Below, one piece after another: positions 25,152-33,537 of a stretch of 64,000 bases of DNA (its first letter is position 1; the number at the start of each line of letters is the position of its first letter). The translations under genes and the position numbers were made by a program. The notes under the pieces were generated by a model. It ran no database searches, was not told the origin of the DNA, and worked only from the letters and a program-made list of their open reading frames with translations. Source of the stretch: Streptacidiphilus fuscans (GTDB lineage: Bacteria; Actinomycetota; Actinomycetes; Streptomycetales; Streptomycetaceae); the NCBI RefSeq assembly GCF_015690355.1, contig NZ_JADPRT010000014.1, positions 124,001 to 188,000 of the forward strand. Reading direction: 5' to 3'.

Positions 25152-26636
25152 TCACGGCCAGTCCACGGCCATGTAGGTGGTCTCCAGGAACGCGCCGATG
25201 CCCTCGCGCCCGCCCTCTCGGCCCAGGCCCGACTGCTTGACGCCGCCGAAGGGCGCGGCCGGGTCCGAGAGCAGGCCGCGGTTGACGCCGACCATGCCGA
25301 CCTCCAACCGCTCGGCCAGCCGCACCGCGTGGGCCAGGTCGCGGGAGAAGACGTAGGCGGCCAGACCGTACGGGGTGGCGTTGGCGCGGGCGACCAGCTC
25401 GTCCTCGTCGGTGAAGACGCTGACCGGCGCGACCGGCCCGAAGACCTCCTCGTGCAGCATGCGCGCGTCGTCCGGCACGTCCACCAGGACCGTGGCGGGG
25501 TGGAAGCACCCCTGCTCACCCGGCTCACCCTGCCCGCCCTCGGGAACGGCGCCCTGGGCGGCGATCCGTGCGCCGCGCGTGAGCGCGTCGTCGACCAGCT
25601 CGCGCACCTTGGCCACCGCAGCCGGGTTGACCAGCGGGCCGAGCGTCACGCCCTCCGCCAGGCCGGGCCCGGCGACGACCTCCGCCATCGCGGCGCCGAA
25701 CCGCGCGGTGAACTCCTCGGCGACGGAGGCGTGCACGTAGAAGCGGTTGGCCGCGATGCAGACCTGGCCGCCGCCGCGCATCTTGGCGTCCATCGCGCCG
25801 CGCACGGCGGCGTCCAGGTCGGCGTCGGCGCAGACCACGAACGGCGCGTTGCCGCCGAGCTCCATGGTGACGTTGACGACCCGCTCGGCCGCCTGCCGCA
25901 GCAGCAGCCTGCCGGTCGCCGTGGAGCCGGTGAAGGAGAACTTGCGCATCCGCTCGTCCTCGAACCACGCGCCGACGACCTCGGCGGCGCGGTCGGTGGG
26001 CAGCACCTGGAGCACGCCGTCCGGCAGCCCGGCCTCTGCCAGCAGTTCGGCCACGGCCAGTGCGGTCAGCGGGGTGTCGGGAGCGGGCTTGAGCAGCGCG
26101 GGACAGCCGGCCGCGAGCGCCGGGGCGATCTTGCGGGTGGCCATCGCGGCCGGGAAGTTCCACGGCGTCACATGCGCGGTGATCCCGACCGGCCGGTGTT
26201 GCACGAGGTGGCGGAAGCCGCCGTTCGGTGCCTCGCCGAAGCCGGCGTCGATCCGCACCGCCTCCTCCGCGAACCAGCGGAAGAACTCGGCGGCGTAGCT
26301 CACCTCTGCGCGTGCGTCGCGCAGCGCTTTGCCGTTCTCCAGGGTGATCAGCCGGGCCAGGGGCTCCAGGTGAGCCGTCATCAGCTCGTAGGTGCGGTGC
26401 AGGATCTCCGATCGACGCCGGGCCGGTGTCGCCGCCCAGCCGGGCGCCGCCTCGGCGGCCGCGTCCATGGCGGCCCGCGCGTCGGCGGCTCCGGCGGCGG
26501 AGACCTCGCGTACGGTGCGTCCGGTGGCGGGGTCGAGCACCGCGAAACGACGGCCGTCCGCCGCCGCGCGCCACCGACCGCCCAGCCACAGATCGCCCTC
26601 GCCGAGCGGTCCCGCTGCGATCTTCTCCGGGTCCAT
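25152..26636 (-). CDS. NAD(P)-dependent succinate-semialdehyde-type dehydrogenase
   Basis: A 494-residue aldehyde dehydrogenase of the GabD type. Landmarks are VTPWNFPAAMATRKIAPALAAGCPALLKPA (cofactor site, Lys of LLKPA), FTGSTATGRLL, the general base in MELGGNAPF, the nucleophile in GQVCIAANRFYVH (Cys 293) and HEEVFGPV. It oxidises a semialdehyde to an acid with NAD(P)+; succinate or glutarate semialdehyde are common substrates, but the betaine-importer context could mean a trimethylaminobutyraldehyde-like substrate (inference). A candidate IclR operator lies 120 bases upstream. Confidence 0.9.
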   Translation of the reverse strand: MDPEKIAAGPLGEGDLWLGGRWRAAADGRRFAVLDPATGRTVREVSAAGAADARAAMDAAAEAAPGWAATPARRRSEILHRTYELMTAHLEPLARLITLENGKALRDARAEVSYAAEFFRWFAEEAVRIDAGFGEAPNGGFRHLVQHRPVGITAHVTPWNFPAAMATRKIAPALAAGCPALLKPAPDTPLTALAVAELLAEAGLPDGVLQVLPTDRAAEVVGAWFEDERMRKFSFTGSTATGRLLLRQAAERVVNVTMELGGNAPFVVCADADLDAAVRGAMDAKMRGGGQVCIAANRFYVHASVAEEFTARFGAAMAEVVAGPGLAEGVTLGPLVNPAAVAKVRELVDDALTRGARIAAQGAVPEGGQGEPGEQGCFHPATVLVDVPDDARMLHEEVFGPVAPVSVFTDEDELVARANATPYGLAAYVFSRDLAHAVRLAERLEVGMVGVNRGLLSDPAAPFGGVKQSGLGREGGREGIGAFLETTYMAVDWP

Positions 26637-26755
26637 CACGCCGTCCTGATTCGTCGGTTCCGCGGCCGACGCCCTCGTCCGACCTGCGGTGTGTCCCGGA
26701 ATGTACGGAGGCCCCGCAGCGGGGAACAAGGCTCCCGGCGAATTCGCAATGCGAG

Positions 26756-26772
26756 TTGTGCTGAGCACAACT
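26756..26772. promoter_or_regulatory. Candidate IclR operator before the dehydrogenase/importer operon
   Basis: A perfect 17-bp palindrome, GTTGTGCT-G-AGCACAAC, in the 221-base gap between the semialdehyde dehydrogenase start and the end of the iclR gene. The same outer arms and spacing (GTTG-N9-CAAC) recur at 27762-27778 before the divergent operon, which points to the adjacent IclR protein. Confidence 0.6.
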
Positions 26773-26790
26773 GCCCACGTGCGGGCCGCC

Positions 26791-26845
26791 CGACGGCCCT
26801 CCGACGGCCGTCCGGTGGCCGTCCGACGCCCGTCCGACGGCTGCA
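26791..26845. repeat. Tandem repeat, 5 x 11 bp
   Basis: Five consecutive 11-base units close to CGACGGCCGTC (variants CGACGGCCCTC, CGGTGGCCGTC, CGACGCCCGTC and CGACGGCTGCA). The unit is itself nearly palindromic, so the leftward transcript of iclR can fold here into a multi-hairpin that may end it. Confidence 0.8.
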
Positions 26846-26857
26846 CCCGACAGCGGC

Positions 26858-27718
26858 TCAGGTGAAGCGCGGCGGCACGCTCGCCGACGGGCGCGGCTCC
26901 CAACCCAGCTCCAGCGAGACCCGGTTGGCGGCGGCCAGGGTGCGGCGTCCGGCGCGGTCCAGCGCCTGGCCCAACCGCTCCGCGCGCGCCGACACGTTGA
27001 TGGCCGCGACCACCCGTCCCCGGAAGTCGCGTATCGGCGCGGAGACGCCCACCAGCCCCGGCTCGAACTCCTCGCTGACCTCGGCCCAGCCGCGCTCCCT
27101 GCCCTCCTGCACCCGGGCCCAGAACTCGTGCACCGAGTGCACCCGCGACTGCTCGTAACCGCTGGTCAGATCGGAGCCGGCGAGCCGGACGTAGAGCTCG
27201 TCCGGACTGGCGTCCATCAGCAGAACCCGGCCCGCCGAGGTGTGCGCGGCGGGAACGCCGCGGCCCTCCCAGCCGTGCGCGCGGTAGTCGTGCCCGGAGA
27301 CCGAGAGCAGCGTCAGCACCTCGTCGTCGCGCAGCACGCACAGGTGGCAGGTCTCCTCCAACTGCGCGGACAGCACGTGCAGCACCGGTTCGGCGGTCCG
27401 CACCAGCCGGTTCTCCGAGGTCCTGGCGACCAGCGAGAAGAGCCGCCAGCCCAGGCGGTACTCCAGCGTGTCCGGGTCCCGCTCGACCACGCCCTGCTCG
27501 GCCAACGCCTTGAGCGCGCGCGAGACCTGGCTCTTCTCCCGGCCCACCAGCTGCGCCAGCCGCACCACGCCGAGGCCGCCGCCCTGCTGCGCCTCGGCAC
27601 CGGCCAGCGCCTCCAACAGGTCGATGTCGCGCCGCAGTCCGTGCCCCTGACTGCGCGCGGCGGCACCGCCCCGGCCCTCATCGGGAACGGTCATCGTGGA
27701 GTCGTCGCTTCCGTTCAT
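26858..27718 (-). CDS. IclR-family transcriptional regulator
   Basis: A 286-residue IclR protein: N-terminal winged helix (GLGVVRLAQLVGREKSQVSRALKALAEQGVVERD, about residues 47-81) and a C-terminal effector domain (LEETCHLCVLRDDEVLTLLSV, HTSAGRVLLMDASPDEL, AEVSEEFEPGLVGVSAPIRDFRGRVVAAINVSA). It sits between the leftward dehydrogenase/importer genes and the rightward fae-like operon, with matching GTTG-N9-CAAC sites on both sides, so it likely controls both in response to a pathway metabolite. Confidence 0.93.
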   Translation of the reverse strand: MNGSDDSTMTVPDEGRGGAAARSQGHGLRRDIDLLEALAGAEAQQGGGLGVVRLAQLVGREKSQVSRALKALAEQGVVERDPDTLEYRLGWRLFSLVARTSENRLVRTAEPVLHVLSAQLEETCHLCVLRDDEVLTLLSVSGHDYRAHGWEGRGVPAAHTSAGRVLLMDASPDELYVRLAGSDLTSGYEQSRVHSVHEFWARVQEGRERGWAEVSEEFEPGLVGVSAPIRDFRGRVVAAINVSARAERLGQALDRAGRRTLAAANRVSLELGWEPRPSASVPPRFT

Positions 27719-27761
27719 CCGCGCAGCTTAGGACAGCACCTCACCGCAGGTCAGTAGGGCT

Positions 27762-27778
27762 GTTGGTGAGAGGGCAAC
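27762..27778. promoter_or_regulatory. Second candidate IclR operator
   Basis: GTTG-GTGAGAGGG-CAAC, 17 bases with the same GTTG-N9-CAAC frame as the perfect palindrome at 26756-26772. It is 26 bases upstream of the -35 of the fae-like operon and 44 bases from the iclR start, so it could serve both directions. Confidence 0.45.
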
Positions 27779-27803
27779 GGACATTGCGATTGCCGGGCGG
27801 TCC

Positions 27804-27832
27804 TTGCCGGGCCTCTGGGCGGGACCTACATT
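27804..27832 (+). promoter_or_regulatory. Promoter of the fae-like operon
   Basis: -35 TTGCCG (27804-27809), exactly 17 bases, then -10 TACATT (27827-27832). This matches the actinobacterial TTGNNN/TANNNT pattern and leaves a leader of about 115 bases before the first gene. Confidence 0.6.
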
Positions 27833-27952
27833 CGGTGCCGCGGGCCGCTGCCGCGAACCGCCGAGAGCTGCCGGGAGTCGTACGGCACCGTCGGCAGCCG
27901 CAGGCCCACCGGCCCGCCCCTCCGGCCACAACCACCAACCGGGAGCTGTCGC

Positions 27953-28555
27953 ATGCCTTTTGCGTCCCTCGCGCTGATCGGCGAGTCCTTCGTCGGGGCG
28001 GGACCCAACGCCGCGCACACCAACGTCGTCCTCGGACGCAAGGGCGGCCCGGTGGAGACCGCGTGGGCGACCGCACTGGCCTCCCCCAGCGCCGGGTACG
28101 CGCCCTTCGTCGCGGTGCTGCGGCCCAACGTGCCCGTCAAGCCGCTCACCCTCTTCGTCAACAAGGCCGCCGCAACGAGCGAGCTGCACCAGCGGGCGAC
28201 CTGGGGCGCGGCGCAGGCCGGGCTGGTCGCCGGTATCGCCGACGCCGTGGCCGACGGCGCGATCCCGGCGGCGGACGCCGACGCGCTGCTGCTGATCGCG
28301 GCGGTCTGGGTCGACCCGGCCGTGGACGACCTGGACGCCTGCTTCCGCAACCAGCGGGTCGCCGCCCGTCAGGCGCTGGCCGCCGCCGTCGCCGGGACGC
28401 CGACCCTCGCGGAGGTACTGGCGGCGGCCGAGCAGGGGCCGGTCAACGCCTTCTACACCCCCGACGCGGCACAGCTGGCCGCCTCGGCGCCTGCCTCGTT
28501 CGCCTCGGACGCCTCCGACGCCTCCGCCGAGGCCACTGCGGGGGCGCGCATATGA
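27953..28555 (+). CDS. Formaldehyde-activating enzyme (Fae) family protein
   Basis: A 200-residue protein aligning over its first ~170 residues with Fae of methylotrophs: GESFVGAGPNAAHTNVVLG (Fae: GEALVGDGNEVAHIDLIIG), GGPVETAW, VAVLRPNVPVKPLTLFVNK, then WGAAQAGLVAGIADAVADG plus AIPAADAD. The catalytic histidine (His 17 of Fae) is His 22. True Fae joins formaldehyde to tetrahydromethanopterin, a cofactor actinomycetes are not known to make, so this homologue probably acts on another aldehyde or pterin, or scavenges formaldehyde. The last ~27 residues are Ala/Ser-rich low complexity. GGGAG precedes the ATG. Its stop overlaps the next start (ATGA). Confidence 0.85.
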   Translation: MPFASLALIGESFVGAGPNAAHTNVVLGRKGGPVETAWATALASPSAGYAPFVAVLRPNVPVKPLTLFVNKAAATSELHQRATWGAAQAGLVAGIADAVADGAIPAADADALLLIAAVWVDPAVDDLDACFRNQRVAARQALAAAVAGTPTLAEVLAAAEQGPVNAFYTPDAAQLAASAPASFASDASDASAEATAGARI

Positions 28556-29664
28556 AGATCACCGACATCACCCTCGACCGGCTCCGGCTGGAGCTTTCCC
28601 CGCCCTTCCACGCCGCCTGGGACCCGGTCCCGCGTCGCCACTTCGACGCGACCATCGTCCGCGTCCACACCGACGAGGGCGTGACCGGCATCGGCTCCGG
28701 CGACTCGATGGACGGCTTCGACGCCTTCCGCCACCTCTTCGTCGGCGAGGACCCGCTCGACATCACCCGGCACGTGCGGGCCATCGAGACCGCCAACTTC
28801 CACGGCGGCTACTACTGGCCGCTGGAGGTGGCGCTCTGGGACATCATCGGCAAGGTCGCCGGACTGCCGGTCTCTGCGCTCTTCGGCAACGTCGCCCGCA
28901 AGGTCCCCGCCTACGCGTCCTCGGGCGAGCTCAAGTCGCCCCAGGAGCGCGTGGCCACCGCACTCCGGGTGCGCGAGGCCGGATTCCGCGCGATGAAGAT
29001 CCGCATCGACCGCGACCGCGCCGACGAGGGCATCGCCGCCGTCCGGGCGGTCCGCGCCGAGCTCGGCCCGGAGTTCAAGATCATGGTCGACCTCAACCAG
29101 TCCTGGCGGATGGCCGGCGACACCGCTCCCTCCGCCGACCTGGCCACGACCCGGCGCACCGTGGCGCGCCTGGCCGAGCTGGACGTCTTCTGGGTGGAGG
29201 AGCCGCTCCCCTACGCGGACGTCGACGGCTTCAAGCAACTGCGCGCGGAGAACCCCGGGTTGCGCATCGCCGCAGGCGAGATGCACCACTCCGCCACCGA
29301 GTTGCTGCGCTATCTGGAGCAGGACGCCCTGGACGTCTACCAGATGGACGTGGTGCTGGCCGTCGGCATGCACCGGGCCCGCACCATCGCCGAGGTCGCC
29401 CACCTGAAGCACCGTCAGTTCACGCCGCACAGCTGGACCAACGGCATCGGCGTGCTGGCCAACCTGCACGTGGCGGCCGGTGTCGGCGGCGGCCCGTACT
29501 TCGAGTTCCCGTACGACCCGCCGGGCTGGACGCCGGAGCGGCGCGACTTCATGCTCGCCGAGCCGGTCGCCGTGGACGCCAACGGCGATCTGGAAGTGCC
29601 GTGGAAGCCGGGGCTCGGTATCGAGCTCGACGAGGAAGCGATCGCCCGCTGGAGGATCGGATGA
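28552..29664 (+). CDS. Enolase-superfamily (mandelate racemase/MLE) enzyme, probable sugar-acid dehydratase
   Basis: A 370-residue enolase-superfamily protein. The capping domain covers about residues 1-115. In the barrel, AMKIRI gives a K-x-R (149/151) where most members have K-x-K. Metal ligands are Asp 180 (MVDLNQ), Glu 216 (WVEEP) and Glu 243 (AAGEMHH). The His-Asp dyad of the mandelate-racemase subgroup is Asp 266 (YQMDV) and His 293 (TPHSW). Such enzymes abstract a proton alpha to a carboxylate, usually dehydrating a sugar or hydroxy acid. The substrate is unknown. It is coupled by ATGA overlaps to the fae-like gene before and the aldehyde dehydrogenase after. Confidence 0.9.
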   Translation: MKITDITLDRLRLELSPPFHAAWDPVPRRHFDATIVRVHTDEGVTGIGSGDSMDGFDAFRHLFVGEDPLDITRHVRAIETANFHGGYYWPLEVALWDIIGKVAGLPVSALFGNVARKVPAYASSGELKSPQERVATALRVREAGFRAMKIRIDRDRADEGIAAVRAVRAELGPEFKIMVDLNQSWRMAGDTAPSADLATTRRTVARLAELDVFWVEEPLPYADVDGFKQLRAENPGLRIAAGEMHHSATELLRYLEQDALDVYQMDVVLAVGMHRARTIAEVAHLKHRQFTPHSWTNGIGVLANLHVAAGVGGGPYFEFPYDPPGWTPERRDFMLAEPVAVDANGDLEVPWKPGLGIELDEEAIARWRIG

Positions 29665-31211
29665 GCACCCCCACGCAGCCGGTAGAGACCCCGCGCCCCA
29701 CCGTCCCCGAACTGCTGGCCCGTTCGCACGGCCAGTGGCTGGAGGCCGCCTCCCGCCTGGAGTTCGAGACCCGCCCCTACATCGACGGCGGCTATCGCGA
29801 CGCCCGCTCCGGCGCGACCTTCGCCACCGTCTCGCCGCGCGACGGCTCGGTGCTGGCCCAGGTCCACGCCGGGAACGCCGACGACGTCGACGACGCGGTC
29901 CGCGCCGCCCGGACGGCCTTCGAGGACGGCCGCTGGCGCCTGCTGGATCCCAAGCAGCGCAAGGCGGTTCTGCTGCGCTGGGCCGAACTCGTCCTCGCCG
30001 ACGCCGAGACGCTGGCGCTGCTGGACACCCTGGAGATGGGCAAGCCGATCACCGAGTCGGTCCGCATCGACGTGGTCAAGACCGCCGAGACCATCGCCTG
30101 GTACGCGGAGGCGCTGGACAAGACCTACGACGAGGTCGCCCCCGCCCCGCACGGCGCGCTGGCGCTGATCACCCGCGAGCCGCTCGGCGTCGTCGGCGCG
30201 GTGGTGCCGTGGAACTACGCGCTGCTGATCACCTCCTGGAAGCTGGCCCCGGCGCTGGCCACCGGCAACTCGGTGGTGCTCAAGCCCGCCGAACAGACCT
30301 CGCTCGCCGCACTGCGCCTGGCCGAACTCGCCACCGAGGCAGGGCTTCCTGACGGCGTGCTCAACGTCGTCCCCGGCCTCGGCGAGACCGCGGGTCAGGC
30401 GCTCGGTCGCCACCGTGACGTCGACAAGATCGCCTTCACCGGCTCACCCGAGGTCGGCCGCCTCTTCCAGGTCTACGCGGGCGAGTCCAACGGCAAGCAG
30501 GTGGCTCTGGAGGCGGGCGGCAAGTCGGCCCAACTCGTGCTGCCGGACGCCGACCTGACCGCCGCCGCGTCCGCGATCTCCTGGGGGATCTTCTACAACG
30601 CCGGGCAGACCTGCAACGCGGGATCCCGCGTGGTGGTCCACGAGTCGGTCAGGGAAAGGCTGTTGGCCGAGATCGCCAAGGTGACCGAGGAGACCTTCAG
30701 CCTCGGCGACCCGCTGGACCCGGCCACGGTCATGGGCCCGCTCGTCGACGAGGGCCAGCTGGAGACGGTCCTCGGCCACATCGCCCGAGGTCAGCGCGAC
30801 GGCGCCCGCCTCGTCCGCGGCGGCGCCCGGGTCCTCGCCGAGACTGGCGGCTACCACGTCGAACCGACGGTGCTGGCCGACGTCGACAACGGTTCGCCCC
30901 TGGGCCAGGAGGAGATCTTCGGGCCGGTACTGGCGGTCGTCGCCTACGACGGCGACGTCGACGAGGGCGTCCGGATCGCCAACGACTCCGCCTACGGCCT
31001 GGCCGCCTCCGTCTGGACCCGCGACATCGGCACCGCCCACCGCGCCGCCCGCGCCCTGCGCGCCGGAACGGTCTGGGTCAACACCTTCGACGCCAGCGAC
31101 GTGATCACGCCCTTCGGCGGCATCAAGGCCAGCGGCGCGGGCCGGGACAAGTCCCTGCACGCGCTGGACGGCTACACCTGGCTCAAGACCACCTGGATCG
31201 ACCTCACCTGA
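29661..31211 (+). CDS. NAD-dependent aldehyde dehydrogenase
   Basis: A 516-residue aldehyde dehydrogenase related to PuuC/betaine-aldehyde types. Landmarks are VVPWNYALLITSWKLAPALATGNSVVLKPAEQT split over the cofactor site, FTGSPEVGRL, general-base Glu in ALEAGGKSAQ, nucleophile in GQTCNAGSR (Cys 318), and EEIFGPVLAV. The N-terminus has an extra ~40 residues (TVPELLARSHGQWLEAAS). The ATG overlaps the dehydratase stop (ATGA) and follows GGAGGA. In this operon it would oxidise an aldehyde produced by the preceding enzymes. Confidence 0.92.
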   Translation: MSTPTQPVETPRPTVPELLARSHGQWLEAASRLEFETRPYIDGGYRDARSGATFATVSPRDGSVLAQVHAGNADDVDDAVRAARTAFEDGRWRLLDPKQRKAVLLRWAELVLADAETLALLDTLEMGKPITESVRIDVVKTAETIAWYAEALDKTYDEVAPAPHGALALITREPLGVVGAVVPWNYALLITSWKLAPALATGNSVVLKPAEQTSLAALRLAELATEAGLPDGVLNVVPGLGETAGQALGRHRDVDKIAFTGSPEVGRLFQVYAGESNGKQVALEAGGKSAQLVLPDADLTAAASAISWGIFYNAGQTCNAGSRVVVHESVRERLLAEIAKVTEETFSLGDPLDPATVMGPLVDEGQLETVLGHIARGQRDGARLVRGGARVLAETGGYHVEPTVLADVDNGSPLGQEEIFGPVLAVVAYDGDVDEGVRIANDSAYGLAASVWTRDIGTAHRAARALRAGTVWVNTFDASDVITPFGGIKASGAGRDKSLHALDGYTWLKTTWIDLT

Positions 31212-31287
31212 GCCTGCCGCTCCCCCGTTACGACTCCGTTCCCACCACTTTCTGACGTATCATCATGCCTTCCTCTGGAGACCGCAC

Positions 31288-32247
31288 ATGACGATCGGCT
31301 TCATCGGCCTGGGCAACATGGGCCGCCACATGGCCCGCAACCTGCTCGACGCGGGCTTCTCCCTCACCGTGCACGACGTGCGCGAGGAGGCCGCCGAGGA
31401 ACACCTGCTGCGCGGCGCAGCCTGGGCGTCCACCCCCGCCGCCTGCGCGGCCGAGGTGGACGTGCTGATCACCATGCTGCCGACGCCGCGCATCGTCGAG
31501 CAGGTGCTGCTGGAGGGCGGCGCGGCGGACGCGCTGCGCGAGGGCGCGCTCTGGATCGACATGTCCACCTCGACGCCCGAGGTCGCCCGCCGGATCGACG
31601 CGGACCGGCTCGCGCCGCGTGGCGTCCGCGCGATGGACGCGCCGGTCAGCGGCATGGCCAAGGGCGCCGAGGCCGGGACGCTGCAGATCTTCGCGGGCGG
31701 CGACCCCGCCGACTTCGCCCGCGCGCTGCCGGTCCTGCGCGCCATGGGAGCGCCGGAGCGAATCCTGCATGTCGGCCCCAACGGGGCCGGCTACACGGTC
31801 AAGCTGATGATCAACCTGCTCTGGTTCAGCCATCTGGTCGCCGCCTCCGAGGTGCTGGCCATGGGCGTCAAGGCGGGCGTCTCGCTGGACGTGCTGCGCA
31901 CGTCCCTGCTGGCCAGCCCGGCCGCGTCCCACTTCCTCGACAGCGACATGCTGTCGGTGTTGGAACGCGGCGACTACGACGACTCCTTCGCCATGGTGCT
32001 GGCCTGCAAGGACCTGGGCCTGGCCGTCGACCTGGGCCGGGACGTGGGCGTCTCCACCGAGCTGTCCGCGCTGGTCGAGCAGATCTACCGCCGGGCCAAG
32101 TCCCGGTACGGCGAGCTGGCCGGGGAGATGAGCCCGGTGCGGCTCTACGAGGAGCTCGCCGGACAGGAGTTCCGGCTGGCCACCCTCACCGTCCCGGTCG
32201 CCACCGTCGACTCGGGCGCCCCCGTCGACCCGGCCCCGGCCGCCTGA
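31288..32247 (+). CDS. Beta-hydroxyacid dehydrogenase (3-hydroxyisobutyrate/tartronate-semialdehyde reductase type)
   Basis: A 319-residue NAD(P)-binding oxidoreductase. The Rossmann start IGFIGLGNMGRHMARNLLDAG is followed by the family blocks MDAPVSGMAKGAEAGTLQIFAGG (substrate loop) and GPNGAGYTVKLMINLLWFSH, containing the catalytic Lys of VKLMIN. It interconverts a beta-hydroxyacid and a semialdehyde, such as glycerate/tartronate semialdehyde or 3-hydroxyisobutyrate. TGGAG precedes the ATG. It is the fourth gene of the fae-like operon, after a 76-base gap. Confidence 0.9.
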   Translation: MTIGFIGLGNMGRHMARNLLDAGFSLTVHDVREEAAEEHLLRGAAWASTPAACAAEVDVLITMLPTPRIVEQVLLEGGAADALREGALWIDMSTSTPEVARRIDADRLAPRGVRAMDAPVSGMAKGAEAGTLQIFAGGDPADFARALPVLRAMGAPERILHVGPNGAGYTVKLMINLLWFSHLVAASEVLAMGVKAGVSLDVLRTSLLASPAASHFLDSDMLSVLERGDYDDSFAMVLACKDLGLAVDLGRDVGVSTELSALVEQIYRRAKSRYGELAGEMSPVRLYEELAGQEFRLATLTVPVATVDSGAPVDPAPAA

Positions 32248-32293
32248 CCCTGCCTGACTGACGATCCGTCAACCCATCGCCCGGAGCCCACCC

Positions 32294-33490
32294 ATGACCG
32301 ACTCCCCCACGACCGACTTCCCCACAGGCTGGCCCGCCACCGCGACGCTCGCACCCAGCCCGCTCGCACCGCTCTCCCCCTTCGACGCCGAGCCCACCGG
32401 CCGGACCGTGTTCGGGCCCGGCAGCATCGCCCGGCTGCCCGAGCTGATCGACGGCCTGGGCCAGCGGCGCGCCTTCGTCGTCACCGACCCCGGGATCAAG
32501 GCCGTCGGCATCCTCGACCGGGTGCTGTCCGTCCTCGCCGACGCCGGACTCGAGACCGGCGTCTACGCCGAGGTCGGCCCCAACCCGTCCACCGCCAACG
32601 TCGACGCGGGCGCGGAGGCGGCGCGCGCCTTCGGTCCGGCCGTGGTCGTCGCCCTGGGCGGCGGCTCCAGCCTGGACGCCGCCAAGGGCATCGCCCTGCT
32701 GGTCGGCAACGCCGGCGCGCGGGCCGCCGACGCCGACGAGCTGTGGGAGGCCTTCGACGGCCTGCCACTGATCGCCGTGCCGACCACGTCCGGCACCGGC
32801 GCGGAGACCAACGGCTTCGGCGTCATCGAGGACACCGCGGCCTGCCGCAAGCTGTACATCGGCCACGCCTCGGTCAAGCCGCTGGTCGCCCTGCTCGACC
32901 CGGAGCTGACGCTGGGCATCCCCGCCCACATCACCGCCGCCACGGGCATCGACGCCCTGGTCCACGGCGTCGAGTCGCTCGCCTCGCGCGGCGCCAACGC
33001 CCTGTCGGTGGCCTACGCCACCCAGGCCGTCACCCTGGTCGGCCACTGGCTGCCCGCCGCCTACCGCGACGGCGCGGACCTTACAGCCCGCAGCCAACTG
33101 ATGCTCGGCGCCCATCTGGCCGGACAGGCGCTGACCCGGTCCGGCCTGGGCCTGGTCCACGGCCTCGGCCACGCCATCACCGCCCATACCGGCACCCCGC
33201 ACGGCGTGGCGCTGGCGGCGGTCTTCGAGGAGGTCATGGCCTACAACCTGGACTCCGCCCCGGCCGCCTACGCCCAGGCCGCCCACGCGCTCCAGGCGAC
33301 GTCGGCGATCGACGCCGTCCACGAGATCGCCGGCGCCGTCGACGTCAAGCGCCCGCTGCGGGACCTGGGCGTGACGGCGGACCTGCTCCACCCGATCGCC
33401 ACCGCCGCCCTCGCGGACGCGGTCACCAAGAACAACCCGCGCACCCCCACGGAGGCCGAGATCCTGGAGCTGCTCCGCCCCCTGCTCTGA
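32294..33490 (+). CDS. Iron-containing alcohol dehydrogenase
   Basis: A 398-residue type III alcohol dehydrogenase: VFGPGSIARLPELI, the nucleotide-binding ALGGGSSLDAAKGIAL near residue 121, PTTSGTGAETNGFGVI near 162, and the metal-site histidines in GIDALVHGVESLAS and GLVHGLGHAITAHTGTPHG. It reduces an aldehyde to an alcohol or the reverse with NAD(P)H. A poorly conserved N-terminal ~30 residues precede the domain. It closes the operon; a terminator follows. Confidence 0.92.
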   Translation: MTDSPTTDFPTGWPATATLAPSPLAPLSPFDAEPTGRTVFGPGSIARLPELIDGLGQRRAFVVTDPGIKAVGILDRVLSVLADAGLETGVYAEVGPNPSTANVDAGAEAARAFGPAVVVALGGGSSLDAAKGIALLVGNAGARAADADELWEAFDGLPLIAVPTTSGTGAETNGFGVIEDTAACRKLYIGHASVKPLVALLDPELTLGIPAHITAATGIDALVHGVESLASRGANALSVAYATQAVTLVGHWLPAAYRDGADLTARSQLMLGAHLAGQALTRSGLGLVHGLGHAITAHTGTPHGVALAAVFEEVMAYNLDSAPAAYAQAAHALQATSAIDAVHEIAGAVDVKRPLRDLGVTADLLHPIATAALADAVTKNNPRTPTEAEILELLRPLL

Positions 33491-33505
33491 GGGACCCATG
33501 CAAGC

Positions 33506-33537
33506 GCCGGGGCCGGGCTCACCCGTCCGGCCCCGGC
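33506..33537 (+). terminator. Terminator of the fae-like operon
   Basis: Perfect 11-bp hairpin GCCGGGGCCGG-N10-CCGGCCCCGGC, 16 bases after the alcohol dehydrogenase stop. Confidence 0.8.

Noticed and set aside
26791..26845. Possible CRISPR-like array
   Set aside because: The units are contiguous 11-mers without spacers and no cas gene is present, so it is a simple tandem repeat.
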